DNA from: Oscillospiraceae bacterium
GTDB lineage: Bacteria > Bacillota > Clostridia > Oscillospirales > Oscillospiraceae
Length of the DNA: 25,187 nt
Assembly: GCA_020866945.1 (NCBI GenBank)
Contig: JAJBVW010000054.1
Span: 1 to 25,187, forward strand
Direction: 5' to 3'
Below, in pieces: positions 7,851 through 15,355 of the stretch. The notes beneath the pieces are model-generated. The model saw only the letters and a list, made by a program, of their open reading frames with translations, ran no database searches and was not told the DNA's origin. The translations under genes and the position numbers were made by a program. Every line of letters starts with the position of its first letter. The stretch's first letter is position 1.

Positions 7851-8532
7851 CCGGCTCGCCTCCCTCCTCCGGCAGAAGCACGCCGTCCAATATCCGCCGC
7901 AGGCGGCGGGCGCGCTCGCCAATTTCCGGGGCGTGGGTAATCAGCACGATGGTGGTGCCTTGGTCGTTCAGCTCGTCAAAAATATCCATGACCTGCTGGC
8001 CGGAGGCGGAATCCAGGGCGCCGGTGGGTTCGTCCGCCAGAAGCAGCTTAGGGCGGTTTATCATGGTTCTCGCGATGGCGACCCGCTGCTGCTGGCCGCC
8101 GGAAAGCTGGGTGGGCAGAAAGTCTATGCGGTCAGAAAGGCCCACCATCCGCAGCGCCTCCGCCGCCCGGCGGGAGCGGGTGCGCTTGCTGACCCCGGCG
8201 TACAGCAGGGGAAGGGCCACGTTGTCCCTGGCCGTCAGGCTGGGGAGGAGGTAAAAGCTCTGGAACACAAAGCCCAGGGTGGAGTTTCGCACGTCCGCCA
8301 GGCGGTTGTCCGTGGCCTGGGCCAGGTTTTCCCCGTTTAAGCGGTATGTCCCGCTAGTGGGAACGTCCAGACAGCCAATGATGTTCATAAGCGTGGTCTT
8401 GCCGGAGCCGGACGGCCCCATGATGGCCAGGTAATCCCCCTGCTCGATGGAGAGGTTCACTCGCTTTAAGACGTGTACCGTCTCGCCGCCCTGAGGGAAA
8501 TCCTTGCAGATATTTTTCATTTCAAGCAGCAT
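7843..8532 (-). CDS. MacB/LolD-type ABC transporter ATPase
   Basis: This 229-residue ATP-binding subunit drives the FtsX-type permease encoded two genes downstream. Walker A is GPSGSGKT (39-46), the Q-loop FVFQSFYLLPSL (Gln91), the signature LSGGQQQR (143-150), Walker B LLLADEP (Asp167, Glu168) and the switch His is in LITHAPE (His200). Length and motif spacing match the lipoprotein-release/macrolide-export subfamily. The start at 8532 (MLLEMKN) follows GAGGTGG just after the first adaptor's stop; the in-frame ATG at 8520 is an alternative. Its TAG stop overlaps the start of the long adaptor by eight bases, so the two are probably translationally coupled. Confidence 0.95.
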   Translation of the reverse strand: MLLEMKNICKDFPQGGETVHVLKRVNLSIEQGDYLAIMGPSGSGKTTLMNIIGCLDVPTSGTYRLNGENLAQATDNRLADVRNSTLGFVFQSFYLLPSLTARDNVALPLLYAGVSKRTRSRRAAEALRMVGLSDRIDFLPTQLSGGQQQRVAIARTMINRPKLLLADEPTGALDSASGQQVMDIFDELNDQGTTIVLITHAPEIGERARRLRRILDGVLLPEEGGEPDA

Positions 8533-8542
8533 GGCGGCCACC

Positions 8543-9739
8543 TCATCCCACGGAAACGACGACCTCGTCGTCAGAGAAGCTGTCCTCGTCGTATTTCTCC
8601 ACCGCCATGCCCTCGGAAAGGCTGTCGTCCGGGAATGCGATATAGTCCGACGCGTCCAGGCCGGAGAGGATCTCGTAGCAGTCCGTGTCCGCGTCATAGG
8701 AGCCGAGGGTGACGGAGCGCTTTTCCAGCTTGTCCTTCTCGTTCGCCGCCCAGACGTAGGCGTTGTCCGCCCCGCCGGTGATGTAATAGGAGGGGAGCAT
8801 CAGGCCGGAGCCGCTCCCGCCGTCCCCGGTGGACGGCTCGATATAGACGTGCTGGCCCAGCAGCAGGCCCTCCGTGTCCGCCAGCTCGATATAGAAGGGG
8901 TACTTGCTGGAGGTGGTCATATCGTCCGAATAGATGTAATAATAACTGTCGTTATCGTTGGTGACGGGGTTTTCCCAGTCGATAGAGGTGATGGTTCCCG
9001 ACCAGGTTTGGCTCTCGTCCACGCGGGAGCGGATGGTGACGGCCATGCCCTCCGTCAGGGCGTAGGCGTTCATCTCGTTGATGTTCCCCTCCACCCGCAG
9101 GGTGGTGACGTCCATGATGGTGATATACGTCGTGCCGGTGGAGGTGCTGTCAGAGTAATAGCTGTCGGAGCTGCCATCCTCCGTAATGCTCATCACCCGG
9201 CCGGAGATGGGCGCGGTGATGTCCGTGTTTTCCATATCCGCCTCCATGGCGGCGATCTCCCGCTCCTTGAGGGCGATGTTATATTCCGCCTCCCGGATGT
9301 CCGCCTCCTTGGAGCTTATTTGCAGGGTATAGCTGAGCTGGTCGCTGGAGCTGGCTTTGGCCTTTTGGGTTTCCAGCTCGGAAATCTCGCTCTCCGCGGC
9401 GGTGATGGTGTTTTCATAGCTCTCCTTTTCCAGATAGAGCTTGTCGAGCGACAGCTGCATGGCCTCCATGTCGTAGGAAAACAGCAGGTCTCCCGCCTCG
9501 ACCGTGTCCCCCTCCTCCACGTAGGTCTCCAGGATGGTCTTTTCCGTGTCCCGCTCGACCTCCTCAGTCTGTCCGGCCACCACCCTTCCGGCGTAGCGAT
9601 CCGCCAGGCCCACGGAGCCGGTGCCGCAAATCAGGGAGACGGATTCCACATAGGCGGTCTCTCCCGAGCCGCCGGAGCAGCCCACCAGCAGACCCAGCGT
9701 CAGCGCACACAGGCACAGGGCCGAAGCAATCCTTTTCAT
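8543..9739 (-). CDS. HlyD/MacA-type efflux adaptor, lipoprotein
   Basis: This 398-residue first gene of the operon is a second, conventional adaptor. The signal peptide MKRIASALCLCALTLGLLVGC ends in a lipobox LVGC with Cys21 as lipidation site, so it is held on the outer face of the membrane. A lipoyl half (ETYVEEGDTVEAGDLLFSYD) is followed by a coiled-coil hairpin (about residues 95-175), then the second half (DITAPISGRVMSI) and barrel regions. Unlike the downstream adaptor it has no repeat insert. The ATG at 9739 has AAGGAGG seven bases away. The system therefore encodes two adaptors for one ATPase-permease pair. They could assemble as a mixed ring or serve alternative states; the sequence does not decide. 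Confidence 0.92.
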   Translation of the reverse strand: MKRIASALCLCALTLGLLVGCSGGSGETAYVESVSLICGTGSVGLADRYAGRVVAGQTEEVERDTEKTILETYVEEGDTVEAGDLLFSYDMEAMQLSLDKLYLEKESYENTITAAESEISELETQKAKASSSDQLSYTLQISSKEADIREAEYNIALKEREIAAMEADMENTDITAPISGRVMSITEDGSSDSYYSDSTSTGTTYITIMDVTTLRVEGNINEMNAYALTEGMAVTIRSRVDESQTWSGTITSIDWENPVTNDNDSYYYIYSDDMTTSSKYPFYIELADTEGLLLGQHVYIEPSTGDGGSGSGLMLPSYYITGGADNAYVWAANEKDKLEKRSVTLGSYDADTDCYEILSGLDASDYIAFPDDSLSEGMAVEKYDEDSFSDDEVVVSVG

Positions 9740-9812
9740 AGGGTTCCTCCTTCTCAGGGCCATTTACAGCCCCTGGATATAGTGCTTGCCCCATCCCGAC
9801 GGATGGGTTCCT
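9740..9812 (-). promoter_or_regulatory. 5' leader of efflux operon with small hairpins
   Basis: The roughly 70-base leader between the predicted start point and the first ATG holds a six-bp stem with four-base loop (9791-9806) and a second weaker pairing around 9755-9776. No known riboswitch is recognised. They may only affect mRNA stability. Confidence 0.35.
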
Positions 9813-9819
9813 GTCTTTC

Positions 9820-9849
9820 ATGATAGCACTGGCCCACCGTAGTTGTAAA
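9820..9849 (-). promoter_or_regulatory. Promoter of the four-gene efflux operon
   Basis: On the minus strand, TTTACA (9844-9849) and TATCAT (9820-9825) are 18 bases apart, each matching five of six consensus bases. It lies about 80 bases before the first adaptor, with no other promoter candidate inside the operon. Confidence 0.7.
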
Positions 9850-9884
9850 CCTAATAATATTTAAGATTTTCTTACGAAAATTAC

Positions 9885-9910
9885 AAACCCGTCACAATCG
9901 TGACGGGTTT
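9885..9910 (-). terminator. Terminator after the UDP-GlcNAc 2-epimerase gene
   Basis: A perfect 11-bp stem (9885-9895 with 9900-9910) and a four-base loop lie 22 bases after the epimerase stop. The minus-strand tail TTTGTAATTTTC is moderately U-rich. It separates the epimerase gene from the efflux promoter. Confidence 0.75.
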
Positions 9911-9932
9911 TGCTAACTTCAAACCGAAACCG

Positions 9933-11027
9933 TTAAAGCTGTTCTAAAGCCTCCGCAATCCGCTCGGAGGCGTGACCGTCGCCGTAGGGGTTGGGGCGGC
10001 CACGCATGGCCTTCCATGCCGCCTCATCCTCCAGCAGGCGGCGGCACTGTGTATACACCGCCTCCCGGCCCGTGCCAGCCAGCAGCAGGCCTCCGGCCTG
10101 AATGCCCTCCGGCCGCTCGGTTTTCTCCCGCAGCACCAGGGCCGGAACGCCCAGCGCCGCGGCCTCCTCCTGCACACCGCCGGAGTCGGTCAGGATAAGA
10201 CGCGCACGGGCCAAGGCGCTGTGAAACGCCGTCACGTCCATCGGCTCCGTGAGGCGGATATTGCTCTGCCCGTCCAGAGCATCATATACTGCCCTTCGCA
10301 CCTGCGGATTGGGATGGACAGGACAGAGCACCCGCAGGCCCGGCATATCCGCTGCCAGGGTTCGGACGGCGGCCAGCATCTCCTCCATGGGGCGGCCCAG
10401 GCTCTCCCGCCGGTGGAGCGTCAGCACCACGGGAACACCCCCTGCCAGAAAGTCCAGCGCCGGGTCGGCGCAGCCCTGCCGGAGGGTATAACGCAGGGCG
10501 TCTATGCCGGTGTTTCCCGTGACCCATATCCGGCTGTCGTCAAAGCCCTCCGCCAGCAGGTTCTCCCGGGCCTCCGGCGTAGGGGCGAAGGCGTATTGGC
10601 TCAGCATATCCACCGCGCGGCGGTTAAATTCCTCCGGGAAGGGGGCGGCCAGATCCCCGGTGCGGAGCCCCGCCTCCACATGGCCCACCGAGATGTGACG
10701 ATAAAAGGCGGCCATCGCCGCCGCGAGAGCGGTGGTGGTGTCCCCATGCACCAGCACGAGATCGGGGGACTCCCGATCCAGCACTGGCCCCAGCGCCGTG
10801 AGGCAGGCGGCGGTCAGCGCGTCCAGGGACTGCTCCCGCTCCATCAGGGCCAGGTCATAGTCCGGCGTCACCTGAAAGACCTCCAACGCGTCTCGCAGGA
10901 GCCGCCGGTGCTGTCCCGTCACGCACACCACGGGCCGCACCGTCCCCCGCCGCCGCAGCTCCAGCGCCAGCGGACACATCTTCACCGCCTCTGGCCTGGT
11001 GCCGAACACAAGCAGCACCGTTTTCAT
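9933..11027 (-). CDS. wecB: UDP-N-acetylglucosamine 2-epimerase (non-hydrolysing)
   Basis: This 364-residue cytoplasmic enzyme interconverts UDP-GlcNAc and UDP-ManNAc, the precursor for teichoic-acid linkage units and ManNAc-containing surface polymers. Family signatures are FGTRPEAVKM at the start, LVHGDTTTALAAA, ISVGHVEAGLRTGD, PFPEEFNRRAVDM, LHRRES, VHPNP and LTDSGGVQEEAAALGVPALVLREKTERPE. The length is typical. The ATG at 11027 is preceded by GGGAGGTG; the longer frame upstream runs through the promoter and has no family similarity. It is a single-gene transcript, flanked by terminators, with no other polysaccharide genes nearby. Confidence 0.95.
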   Translation of the reverse strand: MKTVLLVFGTRPEAVKMCPLALELRRRGTVRPVVCVTGQHRRLLRDALEVFQVTPDYDLALMEREQSLDALTAACLTALGPVLDRESPDLVLVHGDTTTALAAAMAAFYRHISVGHVEAGLRTGDLAAPFPEEFNRRAVDMLSQYAFAPTPEARENLLAEGFDDSRIWVTGNTGIDALRYTLRQGCADPALDFLAGGVPVVLTLHRRESLGRPMEEMLAAVRTLAADMPGLRVLCPVHPNPQVRRAVYDALDGQSNIRLTEPMDVTAFHSALARARLILTDSGGVQEEAAALGVPALVLREKTERPEGIQAGGLLLAGTGREAVYTQCRRLLEDEAAWKAMRGRPNPYGDGHASERIAEALEQL

Positions 11028-11061
11028 CCCAACACCTCCCGGAAAACCTCGTATAGGCACT

Positions 11062-11090
11062 ATTATAATACGATTCCCCTCAAAAAAGAA
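11062..11090 (-). promoter_or_regulatory. Weak promoter of the epimerase gene
   Basis: A perfect TATAAT (11062-11067, minus strand) lies about 35 bases before the epimerase ATG. The hexamer 17 bases upstream is TTCTTT, a poor -35, so activation or another spacing may matter. Confidence 0.45.
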
Positions 11091-11261
11091 GGGCTTTCTT
11101 ATGCCCAAAAAGCCTCGCAGAGTTTGCGCCCGCAGGCGCAAATAAAGTTGGATCATTTTTTGCCGCGGCGTGTACGTGGCAAAAAATTCTTCTCGGCCTG
11201 AGAGTGTGCGAAGTGGCCGCCGCAGGCGGACGCTGAGTGCGCGGGTCAGGCCGCAACTCCC
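11091..11261. repeat. Hairpin-rich gene-free region
   Basis: This is part of a 327-base stretch (11028-11354) without a credible gene. Perfect stems occur at 11123-11130/11135-11142 (8 bp, loop CGCA), 11155-11164/11178-11187 (10 bp) and 11194-11201/11246-11253 (8 bp). The last of these encloses a 5-bp stem at 11217-11221/11225-11229. It lies between the L28 terminator and the epimerase promoter, so it is probably outside both mRNAs. The look is that of dispersed palindromic elements; no open frame here matches a protein family I know. Confidence 0.5.
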
Positions 11262-11300
11262 TCATTTGGGATGAAAAGCCAAGCTTTTCATCCCAAATGA
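11262..11300. repeat. Perfect 18-bp palindrome with three-base loop
   Basis: Bases 11262-11279 are the exact reverse complement of 11283-11300, around the loop CAA. Neither side has a U-tract in the right orientation, so it is not a standard terminator by itself. It directly abuts the U-tract of the L28 terminator. Confidence 0.8.
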
Positions 11301-11332
11301 AAAAACAGCCCGAAGCCAATCGGCTCCGGGCT
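11300..11332 (-). terminator. Terminator after rpmB
   Basis: On the minus strand an 11-bp stem (11307-11317 with 11322-11332, one G-U pair) and a four-base loop are followed by six U residues. It lies 22 bases after the L28 stop. Confidence 0.9.
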
Positions 11333-11354
11333 ATCACTGCATCGTTATTAAAAC

Positions 11355-11543
11355 TCACACTGCGCGCTCGACCTTGCCGCTGCGCAGGCAGCGGGTGCAT
11401 ACATAGATGTGCTGGGGCTTGCCGTCCACGACCGCCTTCACGCGCTTTACGTTTGGCTTCCACATCCGATTGGTGCGCCGATGAGAGTGGCTGACCTTGA
11501 TGCCGAAAGTCACGCCTTTTCCGCATACCTCACATTTTGCCAT
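11355..11543 (-). CDS. rpmB: 50S ribosomal protein L28, zinc-ribbon form
   Basis: This is a 62-residue ribosomal protein of the large subunit. MAKCEVCGKG and IYVCTRCLRSGKV give two CxxC pairs (Cys4/Cys7 and Cys49/Cys52), the zinc-binding form of L28. KVSHSHRRTNRMWKPNVKRVK is the conserved RNA-binding core. The start has AAGGAG in the right place and the length is standard. The gene has its own likely promoter and a strong terminator, although it also lies 92 bases after the putative glycoside hydrolase on the same strand. Confidence 0.97.
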   Translation of the reverse strand: MAKCEVCGKGVTFGIKVSHSHRRTNRMWKPNVKRVKAVVDGKPQHIYVCTRCLRSGKVERAV

Positions 11544-11583
11544 CGTAATCAGCTCCTTCCTGCCGTCAAAGGACAGCCATAGT

Positions 11584-11612
11584 ATAATATCAGAACAGCC
11601 GCCAAATTGCAA
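11584..11612 (-). promoter_or_regulatory. Promoter of rpmB
   Basis: TTGCAA (11607-11612) and TATTAT (11584-11589) are 17 bases apart on the minus strand. A perfect TTGACA also occurs at 11629-11634, but its best -10, TGCAAT, is poor. Either places the start in the 92-base gap before L28. Confidence 0.5.
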
Positions 11613-11635
11613 GTGTTTTTTTCATTTTTGTCAAT

Positions 11636-12751
11636 TTAGCCTATAACATAGGACGCGAACCCCTCCGGGACGGAGGCGCAGACGGGGACAAAGCGAATAT
11701 CCGCGCTGCCGGCGTTCAGCTCCGCCGTGGCCAGCTCCTTGTCGCTCGCGGCCATATCCGCGCTGGTGGGACAGTAAAGACGCGCAAACAGCCGCCAGAA
11801 AATCTCAATGTCCTGGCCGGTCTCGCTGCCGCTGCCGTTTCGCAAGGAGGCGGCATCCAGCAGGACGGACACAGCAGTATCCGTTCCCTCCACCGCCGTC
11901 ACGAGGCGCTGTCCCAGCAGGCAAATGTCCGTGACCGGGCTGGGGTCGGTCTGGAGGGCGACAGAATAGGTAAAGCTCTCGCCCTCCCCGGCGATGGGGT
12001 GATACAAATCCGCCAGGATAATCTCGTCAAAGCCCATGGCGGCAAGCTCCGCCACAATATCCTCCAAATAGGCGCGCACCGTGCTGTTATAGGGGTCGAG
12101 CCAGATAACGCCGTTGTCGTCCGTGTACGCCTCGCCGGAGGCGGTCTGGAGCGTCACCGTCCAGTTGCGGGTTCCCAGCATGGTATCGGCGCAGCAGCTG
12201 ATCTGCGCGGCCACGGTCATGCCCTGCTCATGGAGGGCCGTGATGGTCTCCGTCACGTCCGCCGTGCCGGAGGTACCGTAGTTCACCGCCGTCTCCGCCT
12301 GGGAGGCCCAGGCAAGCTGGCCGGACTCGTCCTTCATCTCCAGCACCACGCCGGAATAGCTGCCCTCCTGGGCGCGGGTCACGGCAGCAGCCAGAAGCGT
12401 GGCGTTGGAAACATCCTCCCGGTCGATAAACAGGGCCTGAACGCTCTCCAGCCCCTCCCAGCCGCCCAGGTCGGTGTCGGAAAAATCCTGCTCCTCGTAT
12501 ATAATCTCCACCGCCACCGGTTCAAAGGTGGGGGCAGGGGTGACCGACACCATCTCCTCCTCGGATGCGGTGTCGGCGGAGGCGGGGAATTGCAATGTTA
12601 CGCCGGAGGCGTCATACACCACAAACCGCTGCAGGACGCTGAACAGCACCACGCTTCCGATGAGAAGCACGCCCAGCACGGACAGGATTATGGTCAGGGG
12701 CACCCGGAATTTCCGGCGGCCTCTGTATATATCCCGTGGATGGTACGGCAT
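11636..12751 (-). CDS. Putative glycoside hydrolase (DUF4015-like), membrane anchored
   Basis: This 371-residue protein has a short cytoplasmic tail, one membrane helix (about residues 18-40) and an extracellular domain that resembles the putative glycoside hydrolase family DUF4015 (TIM-barrel fold). Matching landmarks are YSGVVLEMKDESGQLAW, ALHEQGMTVAAQISC, NGVIWLDPYNSTVRAYLEDIVAELAAMGFDEIILADLYHP. In family members the GFDEI...D segment is near the active site. The substrate is unknown; cell-wall or surface glycans are a reasonable guess. Its ATG follows the RpiB stop with no spacer (TAAATG), so translation is probably coupled to RpiB. Confidence 0.7.
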   Translation of the reverse strand: MPYHPRDIYRGRRKFRVPLTIILSVLGVLLIGSVVLFSVLQRFVVYDASGVTLQFPASADTASEEEMVSVTPAPTFEPVAVEIIYEEQDFSDTDLGGWEGLESVQALFIDREDVSNATLLAAAVTRAQEGSYSGVVLEMKDESGQLAWASQAETAVNYGTSGTADVTETITALHEQGMTVAAQISCCADTMLGTRNWTVTLQTASGEAYTDDNGVIWLDPYNSTVRAYLEDIVAELAAMGFDEIILADLYHPIAGEGESFTYSVALQTDPSPVTDICLLGQRLVTAVEGTDTAVSVLLDAASLRNGSGSETGQDIEIFWRLFARLYCPTSADMAASDKELATAELNAGSADIRFVPVCASVPEGFASYVIG

Positions 12752-13189
12752 TTATTTTTCCAGCTCTCTTATCATTTCCAGCCGCCGGATGTGATGCTCC
12801 GCCTCAGAGAAGGAGGCGGCCAGATAGGTGTCCACAATACGCTTGGCAAGCTCGCCGCCCAGGGTGCGGCCGCCGAGACAGAGGATGTTCGCGTCGTTAT
12901 GCAGGCGGGTCATTTCCGCAGAATAGCAGTCGGCGCACAAGGCGGCCCGGATGCCGGGAATCTTGTTCGCGGCGATGGACATACCAATGCCGGTGCCGCA
13001 AATCAGGATGCCCCGGTCGAACTGTCCGGCGGCCACCGCACGGGCCACCTTTTCCGCATAAATGGGATAATCCACCCGCTCTCCCGCGCCGCAGCCGAAG
13101 TCCTCATAGGCCACGCCCAGCTCCGCCAGGTGTTCAAGAATCTGCATTTTCAGCTCATAGCCGCCGTGGTCACACGCAATGGCTATCAT
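12752..13189 (-). CDS. rpiB: Ribose-5-phosphate isomerase B
   Basis: This 145-residue cytoplasmic sugar isomerase (RpiB/LacAB family) interconverts ribose 5-phosphate and ribulose 5-phosphate in the pentose phosphate pathway. MIAIACDHGGYELK gives the phosphate-site Asp7-His8. ILICGTGIGMSIAANK supplies catalytic Cys64 and the anion hole, and RLHNDANILCLGGR the conserved His97-Asn98-Asp99. Length is standard. The ATG at 13189 has AAAGGAGG about ten bases upstream; the longer frame is unsupported. A closely related LacA/LacB role is less likely without lac genes. It is directly coupled to the putative glycoside hydrolase downstream. Confidence 0.95.
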   Translation of the reverse strand: MIAIACDHGGYELKMQILEHLAELGVAYEDFGCGAGERVDYPIYAEKVARAVAAGQFDRGILICGTGIGMSIAANKIPGIRAALCADCYSAEMTRLHNDANILCLGGRTLGGELAKRIVDTYLAASFSEAEHHIRRLEMIRELEK

Positions 13190-13519
13190 AATAAAAAGCC
13201 TCCTTTGCCGCAAAAGCGGCGGAATATTAAAGGTTGTTCGTTACATTGAAATTATGCCCAGTTCCCCACCCATGTCCTCAGGGCGAGGGATTTTGTTCCC
13301 AGGCGAGGCGCAAAATCGAAGGCGTACCGTGTGTACGTCGAGATTTTGCAACGAAGCATGGGGAAAAAAGACCCGTCCTCAGAATGGCCAGGTATCTGTA
13401 AACCACTTTAAAAAGATGTTGCTATAGGTTGCGCTCCTTCTCACGCCGGAGAGGACGGGATAGAACCTGACACACCTGGCTACGCTCACGGTGGTGAAGC
13501 TGCCGATGGCAGCGCGCCA
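13190..13519. other. 330-base gene-free region between PMT and rpiB
   Basis: The segment holds the rpiB ribosome binding site, a short GCCGC-AAAA-GCGGC hairpin near 13208-13221, the structured repeat (13279-13370) and an unidentified tract (13383-13519). The tract contains a GCTGCC-GAT-GGCAGC hairpin close to the PMT stop. No credible gene is present on either strand; the open frame at 13179-13427 reads across the repeat and has no family resemblance. No clear terminator for the PMT gene or promoter for rpiB is visible. Confidence 0.5.
13279..13370 (+). repeat. Structured intergenic repeat (full copy)
   Basis: This is an imperfect palindrome: GCAAAATC (13310-13317) pairs with 13342-13349, CGTAC (13323-13327) with GTACG (13333-13337), and outer segments around 13291-13300 and 13361-13370 pair roughly. 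Its first 20 bases are identical to the partial copy at 40-59. The eight bases GTCCTCAG occur at 13274-13281 and again at 13375-13382, a possible target duplication. It carries no gene, so it would be a non-autonomous element if mobile. Confidence 0.65.
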
Positions 13520-15307
13520 TTATCCGTCCCGGCGGCGCAAATCCTCAACGATACGGGCCAGGGCCAGCACCAGGAAGATGGTGCAGGGGAAATAGTGATA
13601 CGCGAAGGTCAGCCGGCTGACCAGCACCCAGGGGAGCAGGTTTGCCAGATAGCCGATGAGGATGAACAGGGCCTTTTTGTCTCTGTCCCGCACGGCCAGC
13701 CAGACCATGCCAATCATGGCGCACAGGCCGCCCCAGCAGACGATGGGGTTGGAGAAGGCCGCGAAGGAGGAGATGGTGCCGTCCTCGAAATATTCCAAGT
13801 AGTACAAAATGGGCCGAATGTCCAGCACCCACTGATACCACTTGGAGGAATAGGGATGGGTCGCCACTAGGTCAGAATGGTAGTTCCACATATAGCTCTG
13901 GTTGTCCAGAACAATCTGCAAATAGTCCTTGGAGAAGAACATCTTCACGCCGCTCAGGCCCTGGCTGACGCCATAGGAATAGTAGCTGACGTAATACACA
14001 AGGCACGGCACCGCGATGAAAAACAGCAGGCACCAGCCGATGTTCAGGATAAAATCATCCCGGGCGGCCTTTTTCTCCCGGCGCAGGCGCATGACCCAGT
14101 AAATCAGCCATATGACGGCAAGGCCCGCCCCGGCGTAGATGCACGTCCACTTGCTCGCCGCCCCCAGGCCGAAGGACAGCCCGCACAAAAACAGCCACAG
14201 GTTCCGCCGTTTCTCTCTGTCCGGCGGCTCCGTCACCCACAGATACATGAACAGATACATCAGCAGGATGAAAAACACCGCATAGGTATCTATCGTTGCC
14301 AGACGGGTCTGCGTGTAGTGCATGAAATCGAAGGCGAACAGGGCGCTGCCGCAGGCGGCCACCGCCGTATAGCCGAACATTTTTTTCAGCAGCACATACA
14401 GCACCGGCAGCATGAGTACCCCGAACAGCGTCCCCATAAACCGCCAGCCGAAGGGGGTCATGCCGAAAATACGGATGCCCAGGGAGATGATGGCCTTTCC
14501 GAGCGGCGGATGGGTGATTTCATAGGGCCAGATGCCCTCTATCATCTCCAGCGCCGTGCGGGGGAAGTATATCTCATCAAAATAGGTGCCGTTTTTGTAG
14601 CTGTAGCTGTCCGGGATGGTGTCCTGCTCATCGAACAGCATTTCGCAGCCGGAGGCGATGATAAGCTCCTCCGGGTCGAGAAGCTCGCCGTCCGCGCCGT
14701 ATATCGCCACCTCGCCCAGATACTGCTCCGCCCCGGAGATGATGCGGATATAGCGAACCATGCCGTTATCAGCGTTTAAGACCGCGTCGTTCCAGCGGAA
14801 AAGCTGGGTATAGGTCTGGGTCATGCCGGAGGTTCCGTCCTCCTGCACCTGATCTGTCCAGGTCTCCCCGTCATAGGAAAACTGTAAAGTATAGTCCGCC
14901 GTGCAGAGGCCGGAATAATAACGGATGGCCGTAATCTCCTGCGGCTCCTCCAGCTCAATCAGGGCATAGGTGTTCCCCTGCTCATAGTGGAGAAAGGTCT
15001 GCGGGGCTGTATTGCTCCCCAGGCCGACAAACGCCACCACGGCGTACACCGCCGTCAGGCAGCCCAGGGCAATCCAGTCCGGCTTGCGGAATTTTTTGTC
15101 CGCCTCCGGCTCTGACTTTGGGACAGAAGCCGGCTCCGGCTCCGTGTCCGGCAATGCCTGTGTGTCCTGCGTCTCTCCCTCCGGCCCCAGGGGGAGCTTC
15201 CGGAACCGGGGCACCGCCCGCCGATGTATCGCCGCCCACCGCAGCGTCCAAAACAGCACGAACAGCGCCGCCGCCAACGGGATGATAATCTTTATATTGG
15301 AAAGCAT
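13520..15307 (-). CDS. PMT-family (GT39-like) glycosyltransferase with discoidin-like insert
   Basis: This 595-residue polytopic protein is predicted to use a lipid-linked sugar to glycosylate an extracytoplasmic acceptor, like protein O-mannosyltransferases. The core begins at FDEIYFPRTALEMI (DE loop) with EITHPPLGKAIISLGIRIFGMTPFGWRFMGTLFG, followed by about eight to ten membrane helices with TRLATIDTYAVFFILLMYLF and ASKWTCIYAGAGLAVIW. Ahead of it are two helices with a charged linker and then a beta-rich segment (YALIELEEPQEITAIRYYSG...YTLQFSYDGETW...VRYIRIISG) that resembles an F5/8-type C (discoidin) domain. The ATG at 15307 has AAGGAG six bases upstream; the open frame runs on to 15670, but that extension crosses the promoter. 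Acceptor and sugar are unknown. Confidence 0.9.
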   Translation of the reverse strand: MLSNIKIIIPLAAALFVLFWTLRWAAIHRRAVPRFRKLPLGPEGETQDTQALPDTEPEPASVPKSEPEADKKFRKPDWIALGCLTAVYAVVAFVGLGSNTAPQTFLHYEQGNTYALIELEEPQEITAIRYYSGLCTADYTLQFSYDGETWTDQVQEDGTSGMTQTYTQLFRWNDAVLNADNGMVRYIRIISGAEQYLGEVAIYGADGELLDPEELIIASGCEMLFDEQDTIPDSYSYKNGTYFDEIYFPRTALEMIEGIWPYEITHPPLGKAIISLGIRIFGMTPFGWRFMGTLFGVLMLPVLYVLLKKMFGYTAVAACGSALFAFDFMHYTQTRLATIDTYAVFFILLMYLFMYLWVTEPPDREKRRNLWLFLCGLSFGLGAASKWTCIYAGAGLAVIWLIYWVMRLRREKKAARDDFILNIGWCLLFFIAVPCLVYYVSYYSYGVSQGLSGVKMFFSKDYLQIVLDNQSYMWNYHSDLVATHPYSSKWYQWVLDIRPILYYLEYFEDGTISSFAAFSNPIVCWGGLCAMIGMVWLAVRDRDKKALFILIGYLANLLPWVLVSRLTFAYHYFPCTIFLVLALARIVEDLRRRDG

Positions 15308-15355
15308 AGTCCGCTCCTTGCTCGCGTAGATGGTGAACTCGTACAACGGGAATTT

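Noticed and set aside
11262..11300. Perfect palindrome as intrinsic terminator
   Set aside because: No U-tract follows it on either strand; the real rpmB terminator is the neighbouring hairpin at 11300-11332.
13179..13427. Small protein gene across the repeat
   Set aside because: The frame runs through the palindromic element and the rpiB start, and has no ribosome binding site or recognisable family.
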